Part shown: positions 17,299-25,615 of the stretch, in pieces
Layout: the number at the start of each line of letters is the position of its first letter
Numbering within the stretch: position 1 is the stretch's first letter
Assembly: GCA_023421505.1 (NCBI GenBank)
Contig: JAEZTJ010000016.1
Span: forward strand, 35,549 to 99,548
DNA: 64,000 bases
Direction: 5' to 3'
DNA from: Bacillota bacterium
GTDB lineage: Bacteria; Bacillota; Clostridia; Lachnospirales; Lachnospiraceae
Program-made: the position numbers and the translations under genes
Notes under the pieces: generated by a model
Seen by the model: only the letters and a program-made list of their open reading frames with translations
Databases searched by the model: none
What the model was told of the DNA's origin: nothing

Positions 17299-18126
17299 TT
17301 ATACGCCTTCGAAGCTACCTCTCACCTTCGCCATAAGTGCATGAAATTCTGGTGAATTCTTTACCTCCAGGGTTCTAGGCCTATTAAGGGTAATATCTAC
17401 CACCGCGGAAACCCTTCCCGGATGTGGTGATAATACAACGACTCTATCCGATAAAAATACTGCTTCCTGTATATTATGGGTTACAAATAAAATCGTCTTA
17501 TTCGTCTTTTTCCAAATTCTAAGCAGATCCTCATGAAGCTTCTCCTTTGTAAATTCATCAAGAGCAGAGAAGGGCTCATCCATCAGTAAGATTTCCGGCT
17601 TAATCGCCAAAGCTCTGGCAATACCTACTCTCTGCTGCATACCGCCACTTAACTCATGAGGGTATTTCTTTCCAAATTCCATTAAGCCTACCAGCTCCAG
17701 CATTTTTGTAACGCGGGCTGTTCTATCCTTTTTAGGGATTCCCATTAGCTCCATTGGCATACATACATTTCTTCTGACCGTTCTCCAGTCATATAAAACC
17801 GGATTTTGAAAAACGATACCGTATTTTTTCTGCAGTCTGATTTCTCTCGGGGACTGGCCTCTGACCGAGATACTGCCGCTTGTAGGCTGCTGTAGATCTG
17901 CTATAGTACGAAGAAGTGTGGTCTTACCACAGCCGGAAGGACCGAGTAAGGAAATAAATTCTCCCTGTTTTATCTCCAAATTAATATTCTGCAGTGCCAC
18001 TACCGGAGCACCACCGTTTTTATCCGGAAAACTAACTCCCAAATTTTTTATTTCTATCTCTATTTTATTTCTAAAATCATCTGCTTCCTCGATAAAATCC
18101 TTTTCTAATTTTTCAACTGCAACCAT
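17299..18126 (-). CDS. ABC transporter ATP-binding protein (SsuB/TauB-like)
   Basis: A 275-residue ATPase. Walker A is GPSGCGKTT, the signature is LSGGMQQRVGIARAL, Walker B is EILLMDEPFSALD and the switch His is in FVTHNIQEAV. The start at 18126 follows GGAGGTAAAT. It is the first gene of the importer-degradation run that continues through pydC, and a strong terminator at 18231-18258 separates it from the alcohol dehydrogenase upstream. It should power uptake of the pyrimidine substrate. Confidence 0.93.
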   Translation of the reverse strand: MVAVEKLEKDFIEEADDFRNKIEIEIKNLGVSFPDKNGGAPVVALQNINLEIKQGEFISLLGPSGCGKTTLLRTIADLQQPTSGSISVRGQSPREIRLQKKYGIVFQNPVLYDWRTVRRNVCMPMELMGIPKKDRTARVTKMLELVGLMEFGKKYPHELSGGMQQRVGIARALAIKPEILLMDEPFSALDEFTKEKLHEDLLRIWKKTNKTILFVTHNIQEAVFLSDRVVVLSPHPGRVSAVVDITLNRPRTLEVKNSPEFHALMAKVRGSFEGV

Positions 18127-18230
18127 ATTTACCTCCATTCTTACACACGTTGTGTATCTGTTTTCTGGGATTATAAAGCAACTTCCTTTTATTAAAGCCG
18201 CTACCCACTTTAATCTGCCCTAAACGAAAA

Positions 18231-18258
18231 ATGGCGCAAAGCTTATGCTTTACGCCAT
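18231..18258 (-). terminator. Rho-independent terminator after the alcohol dehydrogenase gene
   Basis: The inverted repeat ATGGCGCAAAGC / GCTTTACGCCAT has a 4 nt loop. On the minus strand it is followed by TTTTTCG. It lies 29 bp after the alcohol dehydrogenase stop. Confidence 0.85.
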
Positions 18259-18286
18259 CGTACTTTGACTAACCATATTTCATTCA

Positions 18287-19441
18287 CTACTTAAAAAGGT
18301 TATGATAAATTTGAATAATATCTTCCTTCTTTACTTCTTTTATTGTATTTCCGGGACTTCCGCTTGCTATTGCATCCTGTGCCATCTTTTCTGTTAAGGA
18401 GAGAAATTCTTCTTTATCTATGCCGTATTCCTCTAAGGTTGGGATATTGCAGTATCCGCACAGCTTAGTAAGCGCTTCCAGAAAAAGCTCTGCCGCCTCC
18501 TGATCAGGCGACTTATCCTGTGCTGCTCCTATTGCCCTAGCTATCTGCGCAAATTTTTCATAACAACCGTCCAAAGCAAAGCTTAAACTTTCTTTCAAAA
18601 GCATTGCATTCGATATCCCATGCGGAACATGAAACAGAGCTCCGATCGGTCTGCTCATTCCATGAACCAAAGTAACAGAGGCATTGTTGATACATACTCC
18701 TGCTTCAAAAGCAGCGATCGCCATCTCCTCTCTTGCCTTCGCATCATTACCGTTACTATATGCCCTCGGAAGAAAGGCGAAGATACGCTTAATCGTCGAT
18801 AAGGCATATAGGTCAGTCAGGGTATTACCTTTTCTCGATGTATAGGCTTCCACTGCATGGGTCAGTGCATCCATCCCGGTTGCTGCTGTTACACTCTGCG
18901 GGGCTGTCAGCGTAAAGATGGGATCAATCACTGCAAGCTCAGGCAATAACGCCTCACCCCTTAAGAGCATCTTAACATTTTCGTCCGTATCAGTAATAAT
19001 CGTAAACTTTGTAGCCTCCGATCCAGTGCCTGCGGTTGTCGGTATTAATACCATCGGAGGAAGTTTACCCTGAAGTTCTTTTCCCATGTAATCCTTCAGC
19101 TTACCGGGTAGTACACTCATTGCGGCAATTGCCTTTGCACTGTCAAGCGGACTTCCACCGCCGATTGCTATCAAGAAATCACAGCCTGCCTTATGAAATA
19201 CTTTAACTCCAGCCTCTATCATCTGTTCTGTAGGTTCCCCTGTTATATCATTGAATATTTCATACGATATTCCCCATTCGTCTAAGTAAGCAGTAAGAGG
19301 CTTAAGGAGTCCGGTTTTAGTAATTATTTTGCCGGTTACCACAAGAGCTTTTCTTCCAAGGCTCTTTATGACTGCTTCACTTTCCTTAAGCGCATTTTCC
19401 CCAAGCAGGACACGTCCGGGTAATGTAAACTGATATGCCAT
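18287..19441 (-). CDS. Iron-containing alcohol dehydrogenase, probable malonate semialdehyde reductase
   Basis: A 384-residue group III alcohol dehydrogenase with the NAD(P)-binding GGGSPLDSAKA, the TTAGTGSEAT loop, and the metal-binding region GMDALTHAVEAY with downstream His residues in VHGMSRPIGALFHVPHG. The start at 19441 follows GGAGGTTACT, the SD regenerated by the repeat element at 19444-19530. Within the pyrimidine locus and next to the aminotransferase it would reduce malonate semialdehyde (from beta-alanine) to 3-hydroxypropionate, regenerating NAD(P)+. The substrate is inferred from context; the family alone does not fix it. Confidence 0.88.
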   Translation of the reverse strand: MAYQFTLPGRVLLGENALKESEAVIKSLGRKALVVTGKIITKTGLLKPLTAYLDEWGISYEIFNDITGEPTEQMIEAGVKVFHKAGCDFLIAIGGGSPLDSAKAIAAMSVLPGKLKDYMGKELQGKLPPMVLIPTTAGTGSEATKFTIITDTDENVKMLLRGEALLPELAVIDPIFTLTAPQSVTAATGMDALTHAVEAYTSRKGNTLTDLYALSTIKRIFAFLPRAYSNGNDAKAREEMAIAAFEAGVCINNASVTLVHGMSRPIGALFHVPHGISNAMLLKESLSFALDGCYEKFAQIARAIGAAQDKSPDQEAAELFLEALTKLCGYCNIPTLEEYGIDKEEFLSLTEKMAQDAIASGSPGNTIKEVKKEDIIQIYHNLFK

Positions 19442-19443
19442 AG

Positions 19444-19530
19444 TAACCTCCATGCTGCCAAAAACCTACGAATTTGGGCAGCGCACAAATTTGCCGATTG
19501 AAAAATCTTTGATTTTTCAACCTAACCTCC
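19444..19530 (-). repeat. SD-targeting hairpin element R1, copy a, with 8 bp duplication
   Basis: The body at 19452-19522 is 71 bp. On the minus strand it begins GGTTGAAAAATC, forms the hairpin TTGAAAAATC / GATTTTTCAA, continues through CGGCAAATTTGTGCGCTGCC and ends in TTTTTGGCAGC. The 8 bp GGAGGTTA (minus strand) occurs directly on both sides, at 19523-19530 and 19444-19451. The downstream copy is the SD of the alcohol dehydrogenase. Confidence 0.8.
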
Positions 19531-19555
19531 GTTTCATTTATCCACCACTCTAGCA

Positions 19556-20881
19556 TTAGATGAATTCTTTATCCACAATACTTAATACTTCCTCCAGCTT
19601 TTTAAGCTCCTCTATAAGCTGTTCCACGGTAATAATCAAAGGAGGCGCAATTAAGATCATATTCTCGTGTGTATAGGTCATAAATTTACGTTCCTTTAAG
19701 AGCCCGAGTATTTTTGCCATAACACCCTCCGGATCCTTCCCATAAGGAACAATTGCTTCTTTTGTTACCTTATCCTTAACCAGCTCTACTGCGGAGAATA
19801 AACCAATATATCTAACATCACCCACGCAAGGATGTGCTTCTTTCATTTCCTCTAATTTTTCACCTAATACCTTACCTGCTTTATTGACATTACCAAGAAT
19901 ATCTGCTTCCTCATAATAGTTTATACAGGCAACACCTGCTGCGCAGGCCAGAGGGTGTCCGCTATAGGTAAGTCCGCAGGAGAACAGGTTATCATCAAAA
20001 TATGCCGCTATCTTCTTACTCACTACAACACCGCCCAGAGGAACATATCCGCAGGTAACACCTTTGGCGAAGGTTACAATATCAGGCACTGCCTCAAAGT
20101 TCTCAAAGGCAAACATCTTACCGGTTCTGCACCAGCCTGTCATTACCTCATCACAGATCAATAGAATCCCGTATTTATCACATAGCTTTCTGACACCTGG
20201 CATATATCCTTTGGGAGGAATGATTACTCCATTAGAGCCCGTTATGGTCTCCATCACAATCGCAGCGATTGAATCAGGCCCCTCATACTGAATTTGTTCT
20301 TCAAGCTTTTTCAGATAATAGTTTGTTGCCTCTGCCTCTGATTTAAATTCTACCGCTTCACGATATATATATGGATCAATAAACTTTACAAAGCCCGGTA
20401 TTCCTGGTTCTAATGCATATCTTCTGGGTTCCCCGGTTAAGTTCCCGGCTCCGAAGGAGGAACCATGATAACTTCTGTAGCGGCTAAAGATCTTGTTCCT
20501 TCCTGTATACATTCTCGCAATCTTAACAGCATTTTCATTCGCATCTGCACCGGCATTGGTAAAGAATACCTTCCCCATCGTATCCGGCATTAGCTCTATA
20601 ATTTTTTTAGCAAGCGTTGCTCTTGATTCTGCTCCATAAGAGGGGCCTACGAAGCAATACTGATCCACCTGAGCTTTGATTGCATCTGCAATCGCTTGAT
20701 TGCCAAAGCCGAGATTCATATTAACCAATTGGGAGGACATATCCGTATAACGGTTCCCCTCATAATCCCAAAAATATATTCCCTCAGCCTTTTCCACTGA
20801 TATAGGATTAAGGTTCTTCTGTTTACTCCATGATTGCAAATTATATTTCTTTAACGTACTCCTGATTTCTTCACCTGTCAT
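19556..20881 (-). CDS. Class III aminotransferase, probable beta-alanine transaminase
   Basis: A 441-residue PLP enzyme of the omega-amino acid transaminase class. Visible features are VFFTNAGADANENAVK, RSYHGSSFGAGNLTG, LLICDEVMTGWCRTGKMFA and the PLP-Lys region FAKGVTCGYVPLGG. The ATG at 20881 follows GGAGGAAGCG and is better than the ATG at 20917. Its place in the pyrimidine locus suggests it converts beta-alanine to malonate semialdehyde. Other omega-amino donors such as GABA or 3-aminoisobutyrate are possible. A terminator-like hairpin lies in its leader at 20962-21002. Confidence 0.88.
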   Translation of the reverse strand: MTGEEIRSTLKKYNLQSWSKQKNLNPISVEKAEGIYFWDYEGNRYTDMSSQLVNMNLGFGNQAIADAIKAQVDQYCFVGPSYGAESRATLAKKIIELMPDTMGKVFFTNAGADANENAVKIARMYTGRNKIFSRYRSYHGSSFGAGNLTGEPRRYALEPGIPGFVKFIDPYIYREAVEFKSEAEATNYYLKKLEEQIQYEGPDSIAAIVMETITGSNGVIIPPKGYMPGVRKLCDKYGILLICDEVMTGWCRTGKMFAFENFEAVPDIVTFAKGVTCGYVPLGGVVVSKKIAAYFDDNLFSCGLTYSGHPLACAAGVACINYYEEADILGNVNKAGKVLGEKLEEMKEAHPCVGDVRYIGLFSAVELVKDKVTKEAIVPYGKDPEGVMAKILGLLKERKFMTYTHENMILIAPPLIITVEQLIEELKKLEEVLSIVDKEFI

Positions 20882-20961
20882 CGCTTCCTCCAATTCCGTA
20901 CCATGCATCCTATCCATGCAATACTACTAAACTAATGATTTGATATCCCGGAAATAAAAAC

Positions 20962-21002
20962 AAGCAGCCTCAGAGTCCTCCTAAACGGCCTCTTCGCTGC
21001 TT
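20962..21002 (-). terminator. Leader terminator / possible attenuator upstream of the aminotransferase
   Basis: The outer stem AAGCAGC / GCTGCTT and the inner pairs AGAG-TCC / GGC-CTCT form a hairpin. On the minus strand GTTTTTATTT follows directly. It lies 80 nt before the start codon and about 260 bp after pucR. It may end the pucR transcript or regulate read-through into the pyrimidine genes. Confidence 0.6.
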
Positions 21003-21078
21003 CAAATATATTACTTAATTTAGTAGTAATTATAAACATGTAAAATAATATTTGCAATTGATATCAGACCAATGTTAA

Positions 21079-21094
21079 TTGTGCTGTTGCACAA
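21079..21094. promoter_or_regulatory. Candidate operator TTGTGC-N4-GCACAA
   Basis: A 6+6 bp perfect inverted repeat in the pucR-aminotransferase spacer. The location fits a regulator site, but no footprint knowledge supports assigning it to PucR. Confidence 0.35.
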
Positions 21095-21258
21095 CATATA
21101 TTCTCACATATTGGAGTATATTTCAATAATATCAGTAAATATGATGAGTTGACGTAAATTATAACAATTATTTCATAATAGGAATACTCCATTTTTATAG
21201 CAATAAACAAAAGTATGCTGATACTTACTTCTGCCTGATACTTTCCTCCCCTGGGCTT

Positions 21259-22419
21259 TTAAAGAATATCCTTAACATAAAACCCTATATAAAGCTTTAC
21301 TCTATCCTCTAGATCCAGCGGATTATATCCGGTTATGCTCTCAATCCTTTTTAACTGATTTGTTACCGTATTTCTGTGGATAAAAAGCTTTTCTGATACC
21401 AGCTGCAGGCTGCCGTTATTTTCAAAATAGGTTCTTAAAAGCTTAAGCAGCTCCGTGTTATTCTTACTGTCAAAGCTCTCCAGCTTACCGATCGTATCAC
21501 GGTAATAGCTTCTTAAGACTGCTTTATCATGGATTGAATAAAGAAGCTTATAGATATTAAGCTTATCATAATAAAGATAAATTTCATTCCTTCTTTTAGC
21601 CATTTCCATCGCGGAGAAGGCCTTCTCAAAATTTCTATCCTGTTTATACAGGCCTTGCTGGTTTGAGCTGATACCTATATGAATTAGATATCTGCCTTTC
21701 TCCTTTTTTATAAGCCTTAAAAAATCCTTTACAAAGCTCTCAATTTCTTTATCAGAATAGTCAACCAGAACCAGGATAAGGCATTCCTTATAGGAGAAGG
21801 AGATAAAAAGCTCACGGATACTTCTGGCTGTTTTCTCTGCGTATATTTGTAAGGAATCTGTATACTCCTGTGAGTGAACTCCATCTTTATCCTGTGCATA
21901 TATACTAATAAAGCAAAAATGACCGTCCCTCTGATAGCCGTATCGTTCCATCTGCAGCACCTGGGTTTCAAGATCACCAATTTTAAATATGATATTCTTG
22001 ATTGTGGTTGCAATACTGTTTTCCACATGGTCACTATTCATAATCCGATGGCAGAAATCTCTGGTCATGTCAACCATTCTCGTTTGCCAGGGAATCGTAA
22101 AAAGAGGCAGATTTTTCTCATCACAGAATTCAATTACCTCCACCGGTATTTCCTTCGTATAAGGCCCGATGTTTACCACAAATGCACTGGCACCAGCTTC
22201 ATATAATTTATGCGCGAAGCTTAGCAGCCAATTCTTATCCTGATTCAATATCCCGGCGGTAAAGACTAATTCTTTTCCATGTAAAAATGCGCTGACATTA
22301 TCGTCCTCAATGATATGTACCCACTGCACTAAATTAGTTAAGCCATTCCTGCCGGCAATCAGCTTCATCTGGTATAAAAAGGTGGCATTCTTAAATAATT
22401 TTTTCACCATGATAGCCAT
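21259..22419 (-). CDS. PucR-family transcriptional regulator
   Basis: A 386-residue regulator. The N-terminal PucR ligand domain (residues ~10-135) includes VQWVHIIEDDNVSAFLHGKE and LVFTAGI. The C-terminal domain has the PucR-type helix-turn-helix SLQLVSEKLFIHRNTVTNQL followed by KRIESITGYNPLD. The ATG at 22419 follows GGAGGGAGG; the frame upstream to 22518 runs through a terminator-like hairpin and was not included. PucR proteins regulate purine, pyrimidine or amino-acid catabolism, and here it is the obvious regulator of the pyrimidine genes that follow on the same strand. Confidence 0.9.
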   Translation of the reverse strand: MAIMVKKLFKNATFLYQMKLIAGRNGLTNLVQWVHIIEDDNVSAFLHGKELVFTAGILNQDKNWLLSFAHKLYEAGASAFVVNIGPYTKEIPVEVIEFCDEKNLPLFTIPWQTRMVDMTRDFCHRIMNSDHVENSIATTIKNIIFKIGDLETQVLQMERYGYQRDGHFCFISIYAQDKDGVHSQEYTDSLQIYAEKTARSIRELFISFSYKECLILVLVDYSDKEIESFVKDFLRLIKKEKGRYLIHIGISSNQQGLYKQDRNFEKAFSAMEMAKRRNEIYLYYDKLNIYKLLYSIHDKAVLRSYYRDTIGKLESFDSKNNTELLKLLRTYFENNGSLQLVSEKLFIHRNTVTNQLKRIESITGYNPLDLEDRVKLYIGFYVKDIL

Positions 22420-22458
22420 GAAAATCCTCCCTCCGTATGGTTCGGATAAACAAAAAGA

Positions 22459-22478
22459 GTGCTGCAGCTCTGCAACAC
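22459..22478 (-). terminator. Terminator-like hairpin in the pucR leader
   Basis: GTGCTGCAG and CTGCAACAC form a 9 bp stem with one mismatch and a 2 nt spacer. On the minus strand TTTTTG follows immediately. It lies 40 nt before the pucR start, so it may act as an attenuator or end transcripts arriving from upstream. Confidence 0.55.
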
Positions 22479-22687
22479 CCTTGTATGAACGTAAGTCTAG
22501 CATATAATAATTCTTCACGCAACCAGAAACTATTTCATATTCTGTCTACCTAAATCCGCCTAATCTCAACTCAAATAATTATTCTCATCGAATGAGTATC
22601 GAATATTCCACCTATCCGATATATTACACGAACATACTTATATAACATCTTTCAGTTTATATGCTTAAATTACCTTCTCCTTAACTA

Positions 22688-22936
22688 TTATAGGATAATA
22701 AACCCATGACCCTGCTCTATAAAGCTTATCGTATTCCCCTTATTTTCAAAGAACTCGATTACTGCTTTTTTCATTTCAGAATACTCAAATTCGCCAGCTT
22801 TCTCATCCAGTGCCTCCAGAGTAAAGCTTTGTTTTCCACAGGTATCATGCAAATGAACCTTATATGGAATATTCTCATTTTCAAGAAAGTGATTTAAATC
22901 CGAAATTTCATTGTAGGTTATGATGACATTTCCCAT
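22688..22936 (-). CDS. Small conserved-looking protein, possibly RDAC family
   Basis: An 82-residue acidic protein with no signal peptide or membrane helix. An SD (AAGGAGAAT) precedes the ATG at 22936. The stretch HLHDTCGKQSFTLEAL, with a single Cys-Gly after an acidic residue, resembles small clostridial proteins annotated as the RDAC family, but this assignment is from memory and weak. It is a monocistronic gene between pucR and the yjdF remnant. I do not know a function. Confidence 0.6.
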   Translation of the reverse strand: MGNVIITYNEISDLNHFLENENIPYKVHLHDTCGKQSFTLEALDEKAGEFEYSEMKKAVIEFFENKGNTISFIEQGHGFIIL

Positions 22937-23036
22937 ACTATTATTCTCCTTATAAACAACTTATCACAATAGATTATTACAAAATTAATATGCTGCAAAA
23001 CCATATCACTCGTAATAATCAAACCTTATATAGAGA

Positions 23037-23056
23037 AAGGGCAGTTACCTGCCCTT
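23037..23056 (-). terminator. Hairpin overlapping the yjdF remnant stop codon
   Basis: The perfect 8 bp stem AAGGGCAG / CTGCCCTT has the loop TTAC. On the minus strand the stop TAA of the remnant is inside the loop and TCTCTATAT follows. Confidence 0.6.
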
Positions 23057-23266
23057 GTGCTTCTCTTTCCTTTTTTGCTGTTTTAAATGAAATAGTCTCT
23101 CAGTGTCCTCGCACTTTTGCTTCTTGGAACGAGTCTTTCTAGCTTCCTTTAATGCATCATGCTGCAGCTTTAAGGCCTGCTGAGATTTAGTACCAATCCC
23201 AATATGCGACACCTGCTTCTTAACCTTTCGTTGTAAACGCTTTGGATATTTACTTGGCCTTCTTCG
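23045..23266 (-). pseudogene. yjdF: 5'-truncated yjdF (DUF2992) remnant
   Basis: An intact 73-codon frame runs from just after an in-frame TAA to the stop at 23045. It encodes a very basic tail with PSKYPKRLQRKVKKQV, IGIGTKSQQALKLQHDALKE and HLKQQKRKEKHKGR. This is the typical C-terminal half of YjdF/DUF2992 proteins. The N-terminal half is missing, no ATG or SD is present, and its 5' end overlaps the last codons of the secreted Ig/FN3 protein in another frame. It is most simply a remnant left by deletion or insertion. Confidence 0.7.
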
Positions 23267-25421
23267 TTATTGAAGTTAATTTAAATGCACAAATCCGATC
23301 CATGATATAGGAGGCATCTTTAAAAGCACCTGACTCATATAGTACATACAAATAGGAACCATCTATTGCAATTCCCTCGTTCATAGAAGGCATTTCTACT
23401 GTATTAATCGGATTACCTAAGTTAATGACACCGTTTACCGCTTTCATAAGGTCCGGTTTATATACATCGAGCTGGCGCATATAACCACGAAGTCCCTTAC
23501 GAAGCTGACAGGAACGGGAAAGAATTAACGTTCCCTTGCTGGTAAAGGCAACACCCTGAACTCTTGTAGGCATAATTACTGTATCTGCCAAAGTCAGTAC
23601 AGGAGCAGTATCCTTATCTTCTATGATATAACTATGCATATTCGTAGCTTTTAATTCATCATAGGAACCAATCCAAAGCTTATCCTGATAATAGGTTAAG
23701 TAAGAGGCTGATATACCCAGCGAACTGGTTGTATTATATTCAATATAATAATAGGGTTCTCCTGAAGCCACTGCATCTTCTATATCAGAAAAAAGGATTG
23801 AAGATACCTTCGTACCAGTAGGCACCCAGACATTCACACCGTCATAGCATATTCCTCCGGCATGAGTCATAGAGGGCAGGATTAAAGTAGTTAATAATTC
23901 CTGTGTCTTTTTATCCATGACATAGATAACAGAATTCTCTTCTGCTTTCAGATCATATGCTGTTTGAAGCAGGTAACCCTCCGCAAAGGTTATTCCCTGC
24001 GGACACATGCTGGTGCTGGAAAATCCATCAACGTTCGTTGTTACTAAGCCGGGAATAATATAGCTTTTTGCGTAATTAACATTTTTATTAAAGAAGCCAA
24101 CCTTTAAAAACGACCAGGAATTTTTAAAATCATCTTCTGTTAAAAAATATTTCCCATAAGTACTGGTCGGTTCTAACACCTGCATCACTACAGTAATAAA
24201 CTCTGAGGCAGGGCTTTCATATTCTGCTCCCTTGTACTGACGTCTTGCAACTACGTAAAATTGATAAGTTTGCCCAGTCATTAAGCTATCCACTATAAAA
24301 TTATTCTTATAGCTTGCTATTCTGGAGGTTAGAAGGCTAAAGCCCGATATCTCATCCCCGATATAGATATCATAATAAGATGCTCCAGTTACCTTTGTAT
24401 AAGTAAGTCTTACTTTTTCTTCTCCCATCTTATATTTCATATTCATCTTTGCCGGAGTTGTACTGGTATCAATCACGAAGGAATATTCTCCGTAAAATTT
24501 ATCCGAATAGGTATAGGCACATACTTTATACTGATAGCCCTTGCCAGAGGTTAAGCCTCCATCGATATAGGATAAGGAACTAGTGGAACCACACAAGGTA
24601 AATTCGGTAGAATTCTCTTTTGCACGGAAGATTAGATAGCCGGTAGCTCCGGTCACCTGATTCCAGGACAAGGTTACTTGGGTTGGTGCCGTTCCTATAA
24701 CATTTAATCCGGTAACAGCTTCCGGTGCAGTCGCTGCTACGAATTCCTCAGAAAATTCTCCTTTTTGCTCAACCCCTGCGATAGATTCAACCGCACAGAT
24801 TTTGAATTTATGTATACTGGCCGCAGGATAATTAAAGGTGATTGTATTTGTAAAGGAACTAGAAGCCAGGATATAGGTGCCGGTAAATTCATCGTAACTA
24901 TAAATCTCATATCTTATAGCAGTCGGTATCAAATCCCACATTAGTGTAATTGATGAAGTATTATAGCTCAATGCTGATATATTCTTAACCCTCGCCGGAT
25001 AAACCGTGACGATAAAGGTAGCTATCTGTCCTTCATAACTTACAATTACAGTCTGCGTGCCAAGTATATTACTGTCATAGCCTGATATCTGATAATCAGT
25101 AATGATACTGCTTGTTCCGTCACTATAATAGCCAACCACCTCCATGTCTGATAAATCCAGGCTTTCTCCTCTGTTATAGATAAGCTTTGAAGGATTTTGC
25201 GTAATTGCTATAGAGGCTACGGGAAGCGGTTCACTTGTCTGCGTATCTGCATTCTCCTCCGGCAGCGTACCATCCTCTGTTACTGTTCCATCACCTTCTG
25301 TAACCGTTCCAGCTTCCTCTGTTATAGTTTCTTCTGCTTTCACTGCAGGGGTACTAAAGGTATTATTCATGCAGGCTGCTGCTAAAAATATAATAATTAG
25401 GGATAATAATTTTCTTTTCAT
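23250..25421 (-). CDS. Secreted protein with Ig-like domain, FN3 domains and C-terminal propeller-like region
   Basis: 723 residues. A signal peptide (KRKLLSLIIIFLAAACMNN) is followed by a Glu/Thr/Gly-rich linker with repeats of TEDG/TEGDG type. A bacterial Ig-like (group 3) domain at about 70-143 contains YNRGESLDLSDMEVVGYYSD. About three fibronectin-III-like repeats follow (each with a VTLSWNQV/ITLMWDLI-type strand). The C-terminal ~280 residues have GITFAEGYLLQTAYD, YYQDKLWIGSYDE and IDGSYLYVLYESG, suggesting beta-propeller blades. It is probably a cell-surface or secreted binding protein. No catalytic motif or sortase signal is seen. Confidence 0.85.
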   Translation of the reverse strand: MKRKLLSLIIIFLAAACMNNTFSTPAVKAEETITEEAGTVTEGDGTVTEDGTLPEENADTQTSEPLPVASIAITQNPSKLIYNRGESLDLSDMEVVGYYSDGTSSIITDYQISGYDSNILGTQTVIVSYEGQIATFIVTVYPARVKNISALSYNTSSITLMWDLIPTAIRYEIYSYDEFTGTYILASSSFTNTITFNYPAASIHKFKICAVESIAGVEQKGEFSEEFVAATAPEAVTGLNVIGTAPTQVTLSWNQVTGATGYLIFRAKENSTEFTLCGSTSSLSYIDGGLTSGKGYQYKVCAYTYSDKFYGEYSFVIDTSTTPAKMNMKYKMGEEKVRLTYTKVTGASYYDIYIGDEISGFSLLTSRIASYKNNFIVDSLMTGQTYQFYVVARRQYKGAEYESPASEFITVVMQVLEPTSTYGKYFLTEDDFKNSWSFLKVGFFNKNVNYAKSYIIPGLVTTNVDGFSSTSMCPQGITFAEGYLLQTAYDLKAEENSVIYVMDKKTQELLTTLILPSMTHAGGICYDGVNVWVPTGTKVSSILFSDIEDAVASGEPYYYIEYNTTSSLGISASYLTYYQDKLWIGSYDELKATNMHSYIIEDKDTAPVLTLADTVIMPTRVQGVAFTSKGTLILSRSCQLRKGLRGYMRQLDVYKPDLMKAVNGVINLGNPINTVEMPSMNEGIAIDGSYLYVLYESGAFKDASYIMDRICAFKLTSITKKAK

Positions 25422-25615
25422 ATGTAGTTTGTCTCCATGTTCTTTAATATACGGTCAAAAGCCAGCTTCCAAATTCTAACTATGTTATCATATCTCTGCC
25501 AACTTCCTTTGTCAATATGATAGTAGTATCATAATATGTCTATCTTATGGCTACTTTATGGCTTTTTTATGTTAAACTAATGAAATGAGCAGGCATGTCA
25601 TGTTATTGTTAAAGG

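Larger units (their letters stand above)
20882..21258 (-). promoter_or_regulatory. Leader and promoter region of the aminotransferase/pyrimidine genes
   Basis: About 375 bp without a gene. It contains a hairpin with U-tract near the gene (20962-21002), the 16 bp inverted repeat TTGTGC-N4-GCACAA at 21079-21094, and a wider repeat GGAGTAT / ATACTCC at 21113-21119 and 21183-21189. These are candidate operator sites for the PucR protein encoded just upstream. Confidence 0.5.

Noticed and set aside
21145..21185. Plus-strand promoter (TTGACG and CATAAT) in the aminotransferase-pucR spacer
   Set aside because: No plus-strand gene follows, and the spacing is poor; probably chance in AT-rich DNA.
22420..22687. 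Purine, xanthine or guanidine riboswitch in the pucR leader
   Set aside because: No conserved core of these riboswitches could be matched; only the terminator-like hairpin is supported.
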